Both the position numbers and the translations under genes were made by a program. Under the pieces are notes generated by a model. It searched no databases. It saw only the letters and a program-made list of their open reading frames with translations, and had not been told where the DNA came from. Positions 47,767 to 57,989 of a stretch of DNA of 64,000 nucleotides are shown one piece after another. Positions within the stretch are counted from its first letter, which is position 1; every line of letters starts with the position of its first letter. Origin of the DNA: Haliclona indistincta (Eukaryota; Porifera; Demospongiae; Haplosclerida; Chalinidae); contig OZ024785.1 of NCBI GenBank assembly GCA_964017065.1, positions 2,065,142-2,129,141 of the forward strand. Reading direction: 5' to 3'.

Positions 47767-48030
47767 ATGGAAGCCGAAGTGAGTACTCCTCGAAGAACGC
47801 TAGTTCATAGACTAGTGCCGCTCGCGATCACTCCCAGGCGATCGCCTCGATTGTTGGCCAAGCGCCTAGCTAACCAGCACGATAAGCCTGACAATCAACT
47901 CTCGCCGCGGCAAGTTGTTCCTCTTCCTGGTGTAACTGGGAACGACCTTGGAACAGCTCCGTTCGAGGAGATAGTGGGCTTCCTTCGCCGCAAATATTTT
48001 TATTACAAGCCAACATTGTTACAGCGATAA
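47767..48030 (+). CDS. Basic ORF inside the 66-bp-TIR element (87 aa)
   Basis: Starts MEAEVSTPRRTLVHRLVPLA, rich in Arg and Pro (TPRRSPRLLAKRL). No family recognised. Its end overlaps the opposite ORF by 28 bp. It may be a captured exon, since a donor-like gtgagt follows codon 4. Confidence 0.3.
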   Translation: MEAEVSTPRRTLVHRLVPLAITPRRSPRLLAKRLANQHDKPDNQLSPRQVVPLPGVTGNDLGTAPFEEIVGFLRRKYFYYKPTLLQR

Positions 48031-48209
48031 CAGATGGGAAATCGAAGCTTCTGTATAGCAGTGTTTACCAGGTCGGCATAGTCATTAGTCTCATTACCTT
48101 CCAGAACAAGAAGCAGTTCACGTCGTTCTTTTACTTTGAAGGTCGTTTTCTTCGTTCTGGAGCTGGCTTTCTTTGTTTGACTCTTGCCAGTGGCACCTGC
48201 AGACGCCAT
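48003..48209 (-). CDS. Lys-rich ORF inside the 66-bp-TIR element
   Basis: Starts MASAGATGKSQTKKASSRTK and is strongly basic in the first half; a donor-like gtaatg follows LLVLEG. No family recognised. It converges on the plus-strand ORF, and both lie just inside the inverted repeats. Confidence 0.3.
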   Translation of the reverse strand: MASAGATGKSQTKKASSRTKKTTFKVKERRELLLVLEGNETNDYADLVNTAIQKLRFPICYRCNNVGL

Positions 48210-48539
48210 CAGAGAACACGTGGCTAGCTGCTTTGCTACTCGGCGTACCCGCTTGATCGTACCATTAATCAAATGCGTAGGCGCTTCACGCTCCTACTCT
48301 ATTACGTCGCTCTCTCATTATGCGCTCCTGACTATACTGGGTACGAGCCGGCTAGACTATTCTAGGCTGACGATCGATATCTATGAATAAACGGTGAATA
48401 ATATATTATTTGCTTCCTGTTTTGGTGAAGCAGCACCTTATGAAAAATATTTGCAGCAATTGCAAGAAATTCTGGGATGTTGCAGACAAAACCCGACAAA
48501 ACTGATACAAGCAAGAAAGGTTATTGATATATAAAGCGC

Positions 48540-49189
48540 TTTAATAATAATTTGAATGTAAGAGTTGTCAAGATGGAGACAATGGATTGGGAACAGAGTT
48601 CCATTTGTTGATGACGTAAATGGCAAAGGAAGAGCTGTGGTGGCAGGTTCTAACAAACGGTCGAGAGAGAGGAAGAGAGTTTTTGTGAGACTTAGTGGGT
48701 CTGAAGTGAGGAGTAAAAATTGAGGAAGGAATGATAGACCGGCCAGAGAGAATGCAGCGGCAAAGGCATATTTTCTGGTAAGTCCTATGTTTTTGGAGAG
48801 GAGGCCAGTCAAGATTATCCTTTAAACATTGAGGGTCGGTGCACCAGTTGTTGAGAGTGACCTGGTCGCAAAATTTTGAACTCTTTCAAGAGAGCGACGA
48901 TGGGCTTCATGACTGCAGGGCCCCAGATAGCAGAAGAATGGTCGAGCATAGGTCTGACCAAGACCTTATACAAGATAGTAGGACCTGCTTTACCGAACAG
49001 TCGATAGAGCAGCCCAATTGTTCTCTTTGCTTTAGAGCATATTTCGCCTATGTGCGCACTCCAGGAGAGGTCCTGGGTGACAGTGACCCCGAGTAGCTTA
49101 AACGAGCTGACCTGCTCGATCCTCTGGTTATTAATGTGAACAGGAAGAGTTGACCTTGATTTCTTACGGGAGACCAGCATACACTTCAC
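48540..49189 (-). mobile_element. LINE reverse-transcriptase 3' fragment
   Basis: The minus-strand frame from 49189 contains SSFKLLGVTVTQDLSWSAHI and KAKRTIGLLYRLF, the typical region after the polymerase core of non-LTR retrotransposon ORF2 (FKYLG.. ..LSW..H pattern). It is 5' truncated and frameshifted near 48815; a related downstream part follows in another frame. No poly-A tail or target duplication was identified. Confidence 0.75.
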
Positions 49190-49396
49190 TTTGCCAATGT
49201 GAAGTCAGTGGACAGGTAGTGTGTAGTCTCCAGGGTATCGGCCGTCTGTGGGGTCAATCTTACATGGTCCTTTGAGACTGATTGCCGAACACTTTGAACA
49301 TCGAATCTACCTCAAGTTGATAGCCGAGCTACAGTGTTCCACATGAAGAGAAGCAAAAATTTAACAAATCACTTTTAACACTTCTTATCTTAATAC

Positions 49397-50325
49397 CTTT
49401 CTATGGAATAAAGGGCTGTCTAAAGCATTTTGCTGTTCACTAGTAGGTTTCTGTGTTGCTACAATAACTCCAATTGGTCCACCTATACACACATACACGA
49501 AGTTGGTGAAGGTGTGGAGTTTGGATGAGAAGATAATGTCAATTGAGAGACCGCTATACAACAATACAATAATAAAAGTAAAGTAAAAAAGCTTTAATAA
49601 AAAAACTGAAAAGTGTAGGGATGACTCTTAAAAAAGGAAAGGAACAAGATGGGATGATGCTTGCAAAAGTAAAGGAACAAGATGGAATAATGCTAAGCTT
49701 GCAAATGTAAAAGTCCCAAGTATCCCTACATCAGACACACACATGAACTGGTTGATCTCTGCAGCAACAATCTGTACTCCATGACTGCAGATGATAATAA
49801 TAGATTAATCTTGTTTTCACCAAGTTTTAGACATGCACATACGTACCCAGCAGTCCACACACTCAACTGGTGTCATATTATAGTCAGGTAACATAGAGCG
49901 AGGAGATGGTGTTGACTGGAATCAAAACAATCAGTAAATACAACATGCTTTTGAACCACACTCATAAAGTAATCATATCACTGACCTATTTCACAGTTTT
50001 TTCACCGGGTGTTGGTTTTTCATTGCTGTAGTGTACAGACAAAAAGAAATATCAGCTACTATCAGGCTCTCCCTCTCTTCCACAATAAATAATGCTACAA
50101 CTGACCATTTAATTGGTAGAACATGTACTATAGCAATATTAGGGTAAGAATACACATCATTGATAAGACTGAGACATTATATCCACTTACACGTGCTTGT
50201 AATATTAGCTGCAGTCTTGTTATTTTGTTCCTTCCTTCTCCTTGCAATCACAACAGCTGTTAGGACTATTACGAACAATGCTAGTCCACCGATTACAACC
50301 AATATCGGCGGCACTGTGCCGGCCA
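49397..50325 (-). CDS. Receptor transmembrane and tail exons, gene K fragment
   Basis: The minus-strand exon 50325-50191 encodes a hydrophobic helix (PPILVVIGGLALFVIVLTAV) followed by IARRRKEQNNK. Possible tail exons follow: 50127-50106, a short exon near 50030 with an in-frame TAG (NEKPTPGEKTVK), 49915-49857 (STPSPRSMLPDYNMTPVE) and 49450-49397 (KPTSEQQNALDSPLFHRK). The last recurs in the copies at 52.4 and 54.8 kb. No Ig or FN3 exon is visible upstream on this strand before 52 kb. A foldback arm (49577-49735) and LINE DNA surround the tail exons, so the gene is probably broken. Confidence 0.45.
49577..49735. repeat. Single arm of the 33-bp-repeat foldback family
   Basis: Matches 18655-18805 from agtaaagtaaaaaagc to aagtatccctacatcag; the opposite arm is absent. 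Confidence 0.85.
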
Positions 50326-50404
50326 CTACAAGTCCAATTGGTTCTCATAATACACACATACATAGAGTATTAAACTGATCAACACACTGTGTTGAATTAT
50401 TGTT

Positions 50405-51355
50405 AGTTACATCAATAACAATGTTGCCTCTAGCGCACTACACGTGGTTAGAGTATAGTTCAATTTTATCAAGCAATCAGATTTACTAGATCCGAGGATC
50501 TATTTGCTGTAGAGACCATCCGCGAACAGATAGAGTCCATCCGCGAACAGATAGAGTCCTTCCGCGAACAGATAGACCACAGTTTGCTTAGTGAGAGTGC
50601 ATTCATTCATAACAAGCCTTAGAGTATGATACCATACAAGATCAAAGGCGCCGACAGTGCTCTATATTCCATAGTACGCACTGCCCATTGTTCAAACAGT
50701 GCTCTATTTTCCCAAACCCATTGTTCTACAGTGCTCTATTTTCCACCGCAGTGCTCTATCTACCAGGTGTTAACATGCCGATATGCAGTGAATTTAATTA
50801 CAAAATACATGCGATGAAACACAAACAACTTTCATTTTGATAAAATACTAAAACAATGTCGAACAGAGACTATTCAGTGTCTTTAACAGCGATCGAAAGG
50901 CCAGAAGAAAGCTAGATAGGAGGGCCACGCCGTTAGCAATGTAGGTGACGTCAGGTTTATCCAGGGCGCTACAGCTTCTCAAAGACAGGATGAAACCGGA
51001 AAGTAGCTACATGGCAGCGTAGCAAGTAGCTCGGCGTCACTGCTGATGTACGTTCGATGGATACTTTCATCCACGAGGTTCGGTGAAGTCGTTCCCCACT
51101 GATTCATGATTCCTTCATAGCTTTAGCCCACTGGTAGTTAGATAAATAAGACACGTCTTCTTTTCTGGTGTTGAATTCTCTGCTCCTATCATATTCCCAA
51201 GTCGAAATCACAGCGCTCTCGTCCACAGCATGTGCTCGTGTACGGATTTCCGTATAATTCCGTAAATTCCCATAATGGTAGCGTTTATACTGGACTGTCT
51301 TCGGCCTGCTAGCAGTATCCCTTATGGTAATTGTACAAGGTCACACTCTAAACCT
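50405..51355. other. Gene-free stretch with short tandem units
   Basis: About 50510-50575 holds three copies of a 21-bp unit (atccgcgaacagatagagtc). About 50654-50765 holds four spaced copies of cagtgctctat. No coding exon recognised. Confidence 0.5.
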
Positions 51356-51360
51356 GTTAA

Positions 51361-51509
51361 AGCACCGCTCTTCTCGTGCTCTACGCAATATAATAGCACT
51401 CGGGTCGTGTCTTGAGACAAATAGAGCACTCGCCTTCGGCTCGTGCTCTATTTGCCTCTCGCCACGCCCCTCGTGCTATTATATTGCGTAGAGCACTTGG
51501 AGCGGTGCT
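51361..51509. repeat. Foldback element with TTAA flanks
   Basis: The left arm agcaccgctcttctcgtgct and so on to about 51402 is inverted at 51471-51509. A second inner hairpin, caaatagagcactcg to cgtgctctatttg, lies at 51419-51455. TTAA is present at both borders, as in TTAA-specific transposons, but it is itself palindromic. Confidence 0.7.
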
Positions 51510-51825
51510 TTAACTAGTACATAAAAATTGTTATTACAAGAACACGTGATGTACACGTGTGAGCGTGAGTGAGTTCCAGAAACTAACTTTTGTTGCGTCA
51601 GAAAGCCACTAGCAGACGCGAAAGCGATGGCGGAAGGACGGTAGGAGACGAGACAGAGTACCAGCAAGGTGTAGCAAGACACGGAAAGCCGTTTAGCGAC
51701 GTACTCTAGCTAAGCTCGCTTGTGTTTTCCCATCGCTGAAGTAATTAAGGCCGTGTTCTTTACAAAAAATTTGCGCAGCGTCGAAAATTCCTTGTTGGAT
51801 AGCAACGGTTGCTATACTCTAAGCC

Positions 51826-51966
51826 GGTTAGAGACCTCGGCAAACGGGATCTACGCGGTATAGAAACCCTCGCGTCGCCATAGAACCCTCGCGCTACGCG
51901 CTCGTGTTCTATATGGCTTCCTCGGATTTCTATACCGCGTAGATCCCTTGGCCTTGGTCTCTAACC
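51826..51966. repeat. 141-bp hairpin related to the 29.5-kb repeat
   Basis: Runs from ggttagagacc to ggtctctaacc around gatctacgcggtatagaaa. The layout and core gatctacgcg match the hairpins at 29555-29695 and 29926-30066. Confidence 0.7.
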
Positions 51967-52022
51967 TATACTTATAAAGACGTGCATGCGATCTATCAAT
52001 TATCACTGTGTCTTACCCTGGC

Positions 52023-52564
52023 CTAGGTATTGGTCAGGTGTGACCATGGTTTAGTACAGCATACTCCTGGCTGGGTGGTTGTAGGGGTGGGGGCAGAGGT
52101 GGGGCGTGAGAGGTAAGAGAAGGAGGACGGGATGCTGGGCGAGAGGGAGAGCATGATGGAAGAGATGGTGGGCGTGATGAGAGGGAAGGAGGACGGGAGG
52201 TAAAAGATGTTGGGCGAGAGGGAGAGCGTGATGGTGGGCATGATGAGAGAGAGGGAGGACGAGATGGGGAATGAAAAGGTATGGAAGAGGGACGAGATAC
52301 AAGTGAGGGGGGTCGAAAGGGCAAAGCGGAGGAGTCTAGAAATTGGTAAACAAATCACTTTTAACACATCTTATCTTCTATGGAATAAAGGGCTGTCTAA
52401 AGCATTTTGCTGTTCACTAGTAGGTTTTTGTGTTGAGTACAGTATGATGAATGCTGTGTTGATGATAATGTACTATTTACCGGTTCAAATGGTGAGCTAT
52501 ACAGGTCAGCGTCACAATTCCCACCAGCAGCACTGATTGGTCCAATAGCAACATACACAGGCTA
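52023..52564 (-). pseudogene. Pro/Ser-rich receptor tail exons, decayed copy
   Basis: Parallels 54386-54977. The exon PVYVAIGPISAAGG (near 52490-52564) keeps its donor. The next exon has lost both splice sites (acacag became acacaa; the donor is gone). The Pro/Ser exon from 52335 lacks one base near its start, so the SRPPSLSS frame is not joined. It ends QEYAVLNHGHT. A MITE sits upstream at 52606. Confidence 0.6.
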
Positions 52565-52605
52565 CAGAATAGATGTTGCATAAGATCACAATCAATCTCT
52601 GGTAG

Positions 52606-52765
52606 TACCGTATAGCGGGTAATTTTGCAGGAGGAAACTTTTGCGAATTTGGCGAATCGTCGAGCATTCGACATAGCCAAAATCTGGTTTTTCTATTGCA
52701 GTAATACGTGAGCCAGGCACTTGACGCCAAAATTTTGACCCTCCAAAATTACCCGCTATACGGTA
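52606..52765. mobile_element. 160-bp MITE, 22-bp inverted repeats, TA flanks
   Basis: taccgtatagcgggtaattt begins the left arm (52606-52627) and is exactly inverted at 52744-52765. TA at both ends fits a Tc1/mariner-type target. Diverged relatives with gcgaattt and ctatacgg-like ends seem present near 59600-59740 and 43140-43230. Confidence 0.85.
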
Positions 52766-52769
52766 TATG

Positions 52770-53415
52770 AAAATGATTTGTTTACTTGGTACAGTTGCAA
52801 GCATGTTCTTGCTCTGGTTTGCCTATTGTTGCATATACTTGGCACTGCCTTTGGGTTGAATGAGGTGTTGACTATTCTGACTGACTGAACATAGTCAATT
52901 AGACCAGTTAGTCAATTAGACCAGTGCCCTGTAGATATGAAGTACCTGGTAGATAGATGATATAATTATTATAAAGAAATAATTATTATTAATAGATAAA
53001 GTAACAGTAATCTGATTCCAATACTAATACACAATAAGTAAAGAGAAGAGACAAACTTAGATGTAAAGGAAGGAGAAAAAAAAGTAAGACAAAATAACAA
53101 AAAGAATTAAATCACACAAAAACAAACAATAAGAACAACACAAAAGTGTTTCTCGATTTAATATAAAGCTGCATGTAGTCTAATTCTAATGAGAAAATGT
53201 GAGTTAGTACAACAGATATGTAACAAAAAATAATATTACGTAAAAATACTGCAGATTGGAAATTTTTTGTCTGCAAAACTTTTCATCGGTCAAAATTTTC
53301 ACTTAATTTAATTTTTGTCACGAGCTGTTCATATAATATGAATGCGCAATGTGTGTTAACATTGGGTGTTTAATTTTCATTGCTAGGATGGAAATATTCT
53401 AGTGCTGATAACTAC
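52770..53415. other. AT-rich stretch without a gene
   Basis: Includes a direct repeat of agtcaattagacc at about 52892-52922 and a long A-rich part at 52970-53130. No exon recognised. Confidence 0.4.
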
Positions 53416-53422
53416 AGTGGTA

Positions 53423-53590
53423 CAGTGGAACCTCTCTAAGGCGGACACCATTGGGACCAACAAAAACAGTCCATTGTGAGAGGGTGTCCTCTGGTCAGGG
53501 GTTTATTATACATTATGTGGGTTATATTTGGGATTCAGTAAGTGTCCATTATAGAGAGATGAGGGGTGTCCCCTAAGAGGGGTTCCACTG
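53423..53590. mobile_element. 168-bp MITE with cagtggaac ends and TA duplication
   Basis: Left end cagtggaacctctctaag, right end the near complement of it, TA on both sides. Pogo/Tigger-like by its ends. Confidence 0.8.
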
Positions 53591-53750
53591 TACTATACAC
53601 AGTATTGAGCTACATCACAAGTTATACATCTGTTTCAAGAGTGCACAGAACTATTCTAATATTAGCAGCTTATCAGTTTACTCCTGCTCGAACGGTATAG
53701 TGTGAGAGGTAAAACATGATAGGGAAGGAGGACACGAGGCAAGGTTTTAG

Positions 53751-53751
<1 letters not shown>

Positions 53752-53813
<62 letters not shown>
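53752..53813. repeat. (TG)n microsatellite
   Basis: About 30 uninterrupted TG units directly before the SINE head. Confidence 0.95.
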
Positions 53814-53814
<1 letters not shown>

Positions 53815-54305
53815 CGTGGGTGCCCTGGTGGTTCAACTGGTAGAGTCTTGGGCTTACAACCCAGAGGACACTGGTTCGAATCCCAGAGCAGGAGGAAAAA
53901 AAAACCATCACATGTACTCCAGCCCACCAGCTGACCCATCTGTAAAACGGGTACCTGGTCTTGTACTAGGGAGGCAAAGTTCACTGGCTGTGGTCATGTA
54001 CAATAGGAGGTCCATGTGGGCACATGTTCACGCCTCCTGTTGTGATCACAGCTGGATGCTCCTGCAAGATGCCTGGCCAGGCTTCAGGAGATACCATCAT
54101 GCTAGCACCGGCCCTAGAACCTGCTTAGTGCACAGGAATCCTAGCACGTATGTTTCCATCCTTACTGCTGGGTCCGCATCACCACCTGCACATTCATGGT
54201 GTGGAATCACTTCCACATTCGTGGTGTAGAACTCCTCTTGAGGAGGGTGGCGGGTAAACTTTGTCTTGTCTTGTGTGTGTAGCACCAAATAAACACTATG
54301 TGTAA
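53814..54305 (+). mobile_element. tRNA-derived SINE
   Basis: The head at about 53820-53895 has a pol III A box (tggttcaactggtagag) and B box (ggttcgaatcc) with an anticodon-loop-like cttacaa between paired ggg and ccc. That would read anticodon TAC, valine type. The acceptor stem does not pair well and about 400 bp of unrelated body follows, ending near cttgtcttgtgtgtgtagc, so this is a SINE and not a working tRNA gene. Confidence 0.7.
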
Positions 54306-54385
54306 CAACAACTGTATAGGTCAGTACAGTTCTTCAATTCAGTAACTGAACACAAGATTAATGATTAGTTTATTATCATACTCAC

Positions 54386-54977
54386 CAGTCTTGAAGGGTG
54401 TCTGCTGATTGAGCTATAGTTAGCCTGGTCTCTGTATGTAGGTATTGGTCCGGTGTGACCATGGTTTAGTACAGCATACTCCTGGCTGGGTGGTTGTAGG
54501 GGTGGGGGTAGAGGTGGGGCATGAGAGGTAAGGGAAGGAGGACGGGATATTGGGCGAGAGGGAGAGCGTGATGGAAGAGATGGTGGGTGTGATGAAAGGG
54601 AAGGAGGACGAGAGGTAAAAGATGTTGGGCGAGAGGGAGAGCATGATGGTGGACGTGATGAGAGGGAAGGAGGACGGGATGGAGAATGAAAAGATATGGA
54701 AGGGGGACGAGATGCCAGTGAGGGGGGTCGAGAGGGCAAAGCAGGTGGAGTCTAGAAATTAGTAAACAAATCACTTTTAACACTTCTTGTCTTAATACCT
54801 TTCTATGGAATAAAGGGCTGTCTAAAGCATTTTGCTGTTCACCAGTGTGTTTCTGTATTGAGTACAATGCTATGTAGATGATAATGTATTATTTACCGGT
54901 TCAAATGGTGAGCTATAGAGGTCAGTGTCACCAATCCCAGCAGCAGCACAGATTGGTCCAATTTCAGCATACAGAGG
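54386..54977 (-). CDS. Pro/Ser-rich receptor tail exons, best kept copy
   Basis: Minus-strand exons with good splice sites: 54977-54897 (PLYAEIGPICAAAG .. DLYSSPFEP), 54852-54799 (KHTGEQQNALDSPLFHRK) and 54751-54386 (366 nt). The last holds repeats of SRPPSL and SPSRPPSLSS, then LPPPLQPPSQEYAVLNHGHT, and ends near ANYSSISRHPSRL. The tyrosines sit in YAEI, YAVL and YSSI settings, so this could be an adaptor-binding tail with SH3-type proline motifs. No transmembrane exon is seen directly upstream, so these are either tail exons of a larger gene or a duplicated fragment. Confidence 0.5.
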
Positions 54978-55746
54978 CTACAGAATAGACAGTATTGATG
55001 TTGCATAAGATCACAATCACTCTCAGGTAGCTTCACAAATGATTTATTTACTTGGTACAGTTGTAAGCATGTTCTAGCTCTGTTGTTGCATTTACTTGGC
55101 ATTGCCTTTGGGTTGAATAAGGTGTTAGCTAATCTGACTGACGGAACATATGTCAGCTAGTATTTCAATTAGACCAGTTGCTGGTACATATCACATGTAA
55201 GTGTTTGGCAAGGATACCTCGAACAATCCCTAATAGTTGCTGGTTAGGAAACTGTATAGTTCATGTGAGACTCTTTCAACAACTAGTACTATTCCAGCCA
55301 CACCACTACCAGGATGGTGGAAGTAAATTTAGAGTAGTGTGGCGTAACTGGAATAATTTAAGTTAGCATTCATTAGGAGCATGGTCAGCCTGTACGTTGA
55401 TGGCGGACGCTTGCTTCGCTCCCACAAATGTCGTCTTTGCTGCTGCTACAAGACACCGTTAGTGATGAACATGATCGTTGATCGATTATTACTAGGCGTA
55501 GTAATGCATTCTCATTATGATGGCAAAAACTGGTCTGGCCAAAATCAGACTGGTTCATGCTGCCCCTTTTATGTAGCCTCGATACTATGTACTCGATGAT
55601 TGGAGTGATTGGCAATAATTACCGGTTCAAATGGTATTAGAACCTGGTAACAGATCAATCCTAACACATATAATTACGACAAGGTGTTTGAACAGGTGTT
55701 AGCTACATCAAAAACAATGTAGTTTGCTGTTTGGCTGACACGTGGT

Positions 55747-55754
55747 TATAAAAG
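55747..55754 (+). promoter_or_regulatory. TATA box of gene G
   Basis: TATAAAAG lies 51 bp before the ATG of gene G, nearly the same spacing as in gene D. Confidence 0.5.
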
Positions 55755-55804
55755 AGGAGCGAGGTCTACTTGTAGGCAACTAGTCTAGTTCCACAAAATT
55801 GAAC

Positions 55805-57872
55805 ATGTTCCTTATACTACTGCTTAGTCTTACTAGTAGTCAGCTCTTCACAGTTGTCTACAGTCAGTCCTATCCCAGTGACGTTCTTGTACCGAGCACG
55901 TCCCAACAAAACGCCTCAATTGCTTGCACTGGCGCTCCACCCCTACGCTGGACGATAAATCGAACACCGCTCGAGATTGCAACCCCTCCGTCTGGGATAA
56001 GTTCTAAGTCAGTTGCAGGCGCGTGTCCACGATAGGGCTCCGGGTGCTCTAGCACCCCCCTCAGCATTGAAGTTTTAAATTATTCATTGCATCAAAGTAC
56101 ACTGTGGCTATAAATTTATCACAGCTGTTATGTTATTGCAACAAGCTTAGCAGCTGCCAAAATCCCATTCTAAGGTAGTTAGGCTGTTTTTCCAATTGTT
56201 CAGCGATGAACAAATCCAATGCGCCATGATAATAGTGACGAAAATGACGTAATTTTAACGAATAAATGAATATTAATTAGATTTTGCGCGCGCGCTTCGC
56301 GCGCGCACCTCTCTTTCCTCATTCCTGGACACGCGCCTGAGTTGCTAGTGAAGAAGGATTCGTTACACAGACAATAACCGTCCTTCGAGCATCGATTCTG
56401 ACCTACAATGGAACTGCATTTCAGTGCAGTACAAATGGTGACGATCTCTCTAGTGTACCAACCGCCTTCGTCGTTGTCTACGGTAAGTTACTGGCACTAT
56501 CTGTAGCTCATGTTACTAGCTGTGTGTTGCAGGTCCTCCCTCAGAGCCAGTGGGTCTATCATCAGAGCTGTCACCAGTAGCTGGTGTACTAGTGCTGAGC
56601 TGGTCTCCTCCATGGACTCCTGATGGAGTACAGCTACACTACACTGTCACAGCTAACATCAGTACTACTATCAGAATGACTAATAATACTAACATCACTA
56701 TCACTAGAGAAGAAGTGATGACTGCTTTAAACTCATCAGAGTGTGATTATTATACATTCCATGTCATTGCTTCTAATCCTGCTGGTAATAGCACACCAGC
56801 CAACCTCACTACACCAGTCACATTTGTACCAGGTTTGAGCTTTGATTGTAGCTAGTAGAATAGAACTTAACAGGCTTGACTGTAACAGCAGCAATCGTTA
56901 ATTTAAGCTTTTAAACATGTGTGTCCTTGACCTAGTGTGCTGTTATTGTATTGTGTGATCAATGAGAGTTTGTGCATCAATGATAATAAATTATATATTA
57001 ATTGTGTCTATTGTTTACTGAAGTATTTGTATCAAACTCTCATTATACAGATCCTCCTGGAATTGCTCAATACAATGTGTGCTATATTTCAAGTGAAAGG
57101 TCGACATTGATCAGCTTTCAGGTATAAAGGTTTTGTTTTGATAGCCTTGTTTATTTGGATCACCACAGCCTCTAGATGGTTATGAGTATTTCATTGCTAA
57201 TGGAAGTGAATGCTTGAATGCTACCAGGAGTACCACCAATGGACTGACAGTATTTCAAATCCCATATCCACACAACTGCACTGTGCTCACTATATTAGCT
57301 GAGCACAACTGCACTAATGAACTGATACTAGTCACTATCAGTAATGTCACAGGTTAGTAGACGATGTCTGCAAGGTGTCTTCTGTTTCAATATTCACACC
57401 TACAGCAGCATGTATACAACCATCTACAACACCACAATCTGTTGGTAAGTGTTCGTAATAAAATTAAATAAAAATTTAATTTATCCTACAGGTACTGCTA
57501 GCACTCATGTCTGGATGATCATCGTTGTATCAGTTGTTGTGATATTAGCTGCTATAGCTGTAGTAGCAGTGATACCTGTATTTGTACTGATCATTTATGT
57601 GAGACAACGAAAGGGAAAGGACTTATTAGTAAAGGTAAGACGTTTGTCAGACATTGAACTATTTACGACCTTCCTTAACCAATCTCTCTCATAGTCAGGC
57701 GAAAAGAGGTAAGAAAATTAAAATACCAATCTGTCTGCATCTATGTCATTATAGCATGTCAATTGTAAACACCAGCATTAAAGAAGAGGAGACCATGGCA
57801 CTGCAAGATAATAAGGTGTGTAACAATTATTATGGTGTTGGTATGCTGTCTTTATCAGTCAATTCCTTTTAA
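55805..57872 (+). CDS. Ig-FN3 receptor, gene G (Ig exon interrupted by a MITE)
   Basis: Exons: 55805-56482 (signal MFLILLLSLTSSQLFTVVYS, Ig-like with SIACTG, LRWTI and FQCST; split by a 324-bp MITE), 56533-56832 (FN3, SWSPPWTPDGVQLHY), 57051-57121 and 57169-57352 (second FN3-like), 57406-57444 (stalk), 57492-57634 (transmembrane, YVRQRKGKD), 57695-57708 and 57755 to TAA at 57870-57872. The last exon may instead splice at aag|gtgtgt (57814). All phases agree. The frame is open on both sides of the MITE and would be continuous without the element and one copy of its target repeat. As assembled, the exon reads into the element, so the allele is probably null. Confidence 0.75.
56016..56339. mobile_element. 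324-bp MITE, 14-bp TIR, 5-bp target duplication
   Basis: Ends CAGGCGCGTGTCCA and its complement, flanked by agttg on both sides (56011-56015 and 56340-56344). No coding region. A longer composite relative is at 45536-47296. The superfamily is unassigned; 5-bp duplications occur in, for example, Transib. Confidence 0.92.
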
Positions 57873-57923
57873 TCAAGCAATGTCAGGGAACACATGCTGT
57901 GTGTTTCCTAACGTGCTGTGAAT

Positions 57924-57986
57924 TAGTCTAGCTGCTAGCCCTCTTTTCACTATTTTCTAGCAAAAAGGGGGCTAGCGGCTAGACTA
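57924..57986. repeat. Short hairpin after gene G
   Basis: attagtctagctgctagccc pairs with gggctagcggctagactagt across a loop of about 20 bases. Confidence 0.75.
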
Positions 57987-57989
57987 GTT

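Larger units (their letters stand above)
47619..48330. mobile_element. Element with 66-bp terminal inverted repeats, hAT-like
   Basis: Arms 47619-47684 and 48265-48330 start caggagcgcataatgagag, with one mismatch seen. A 7-bp direct repeat, actatac, flanks both ends (47612-47618, 48331-48337). The start CAGGAG and the near-8-bp duplication point to hAT. Inside are two convergent short ORFs rather than a transposase. Confidence 0.7.

Noticed and set aside
53820..53895. Functional tRNA-Val gene
   Set aside because: A and B boxes are good but the acceptor stem does not pair and an unrelated body follows; better read as a SINE head.
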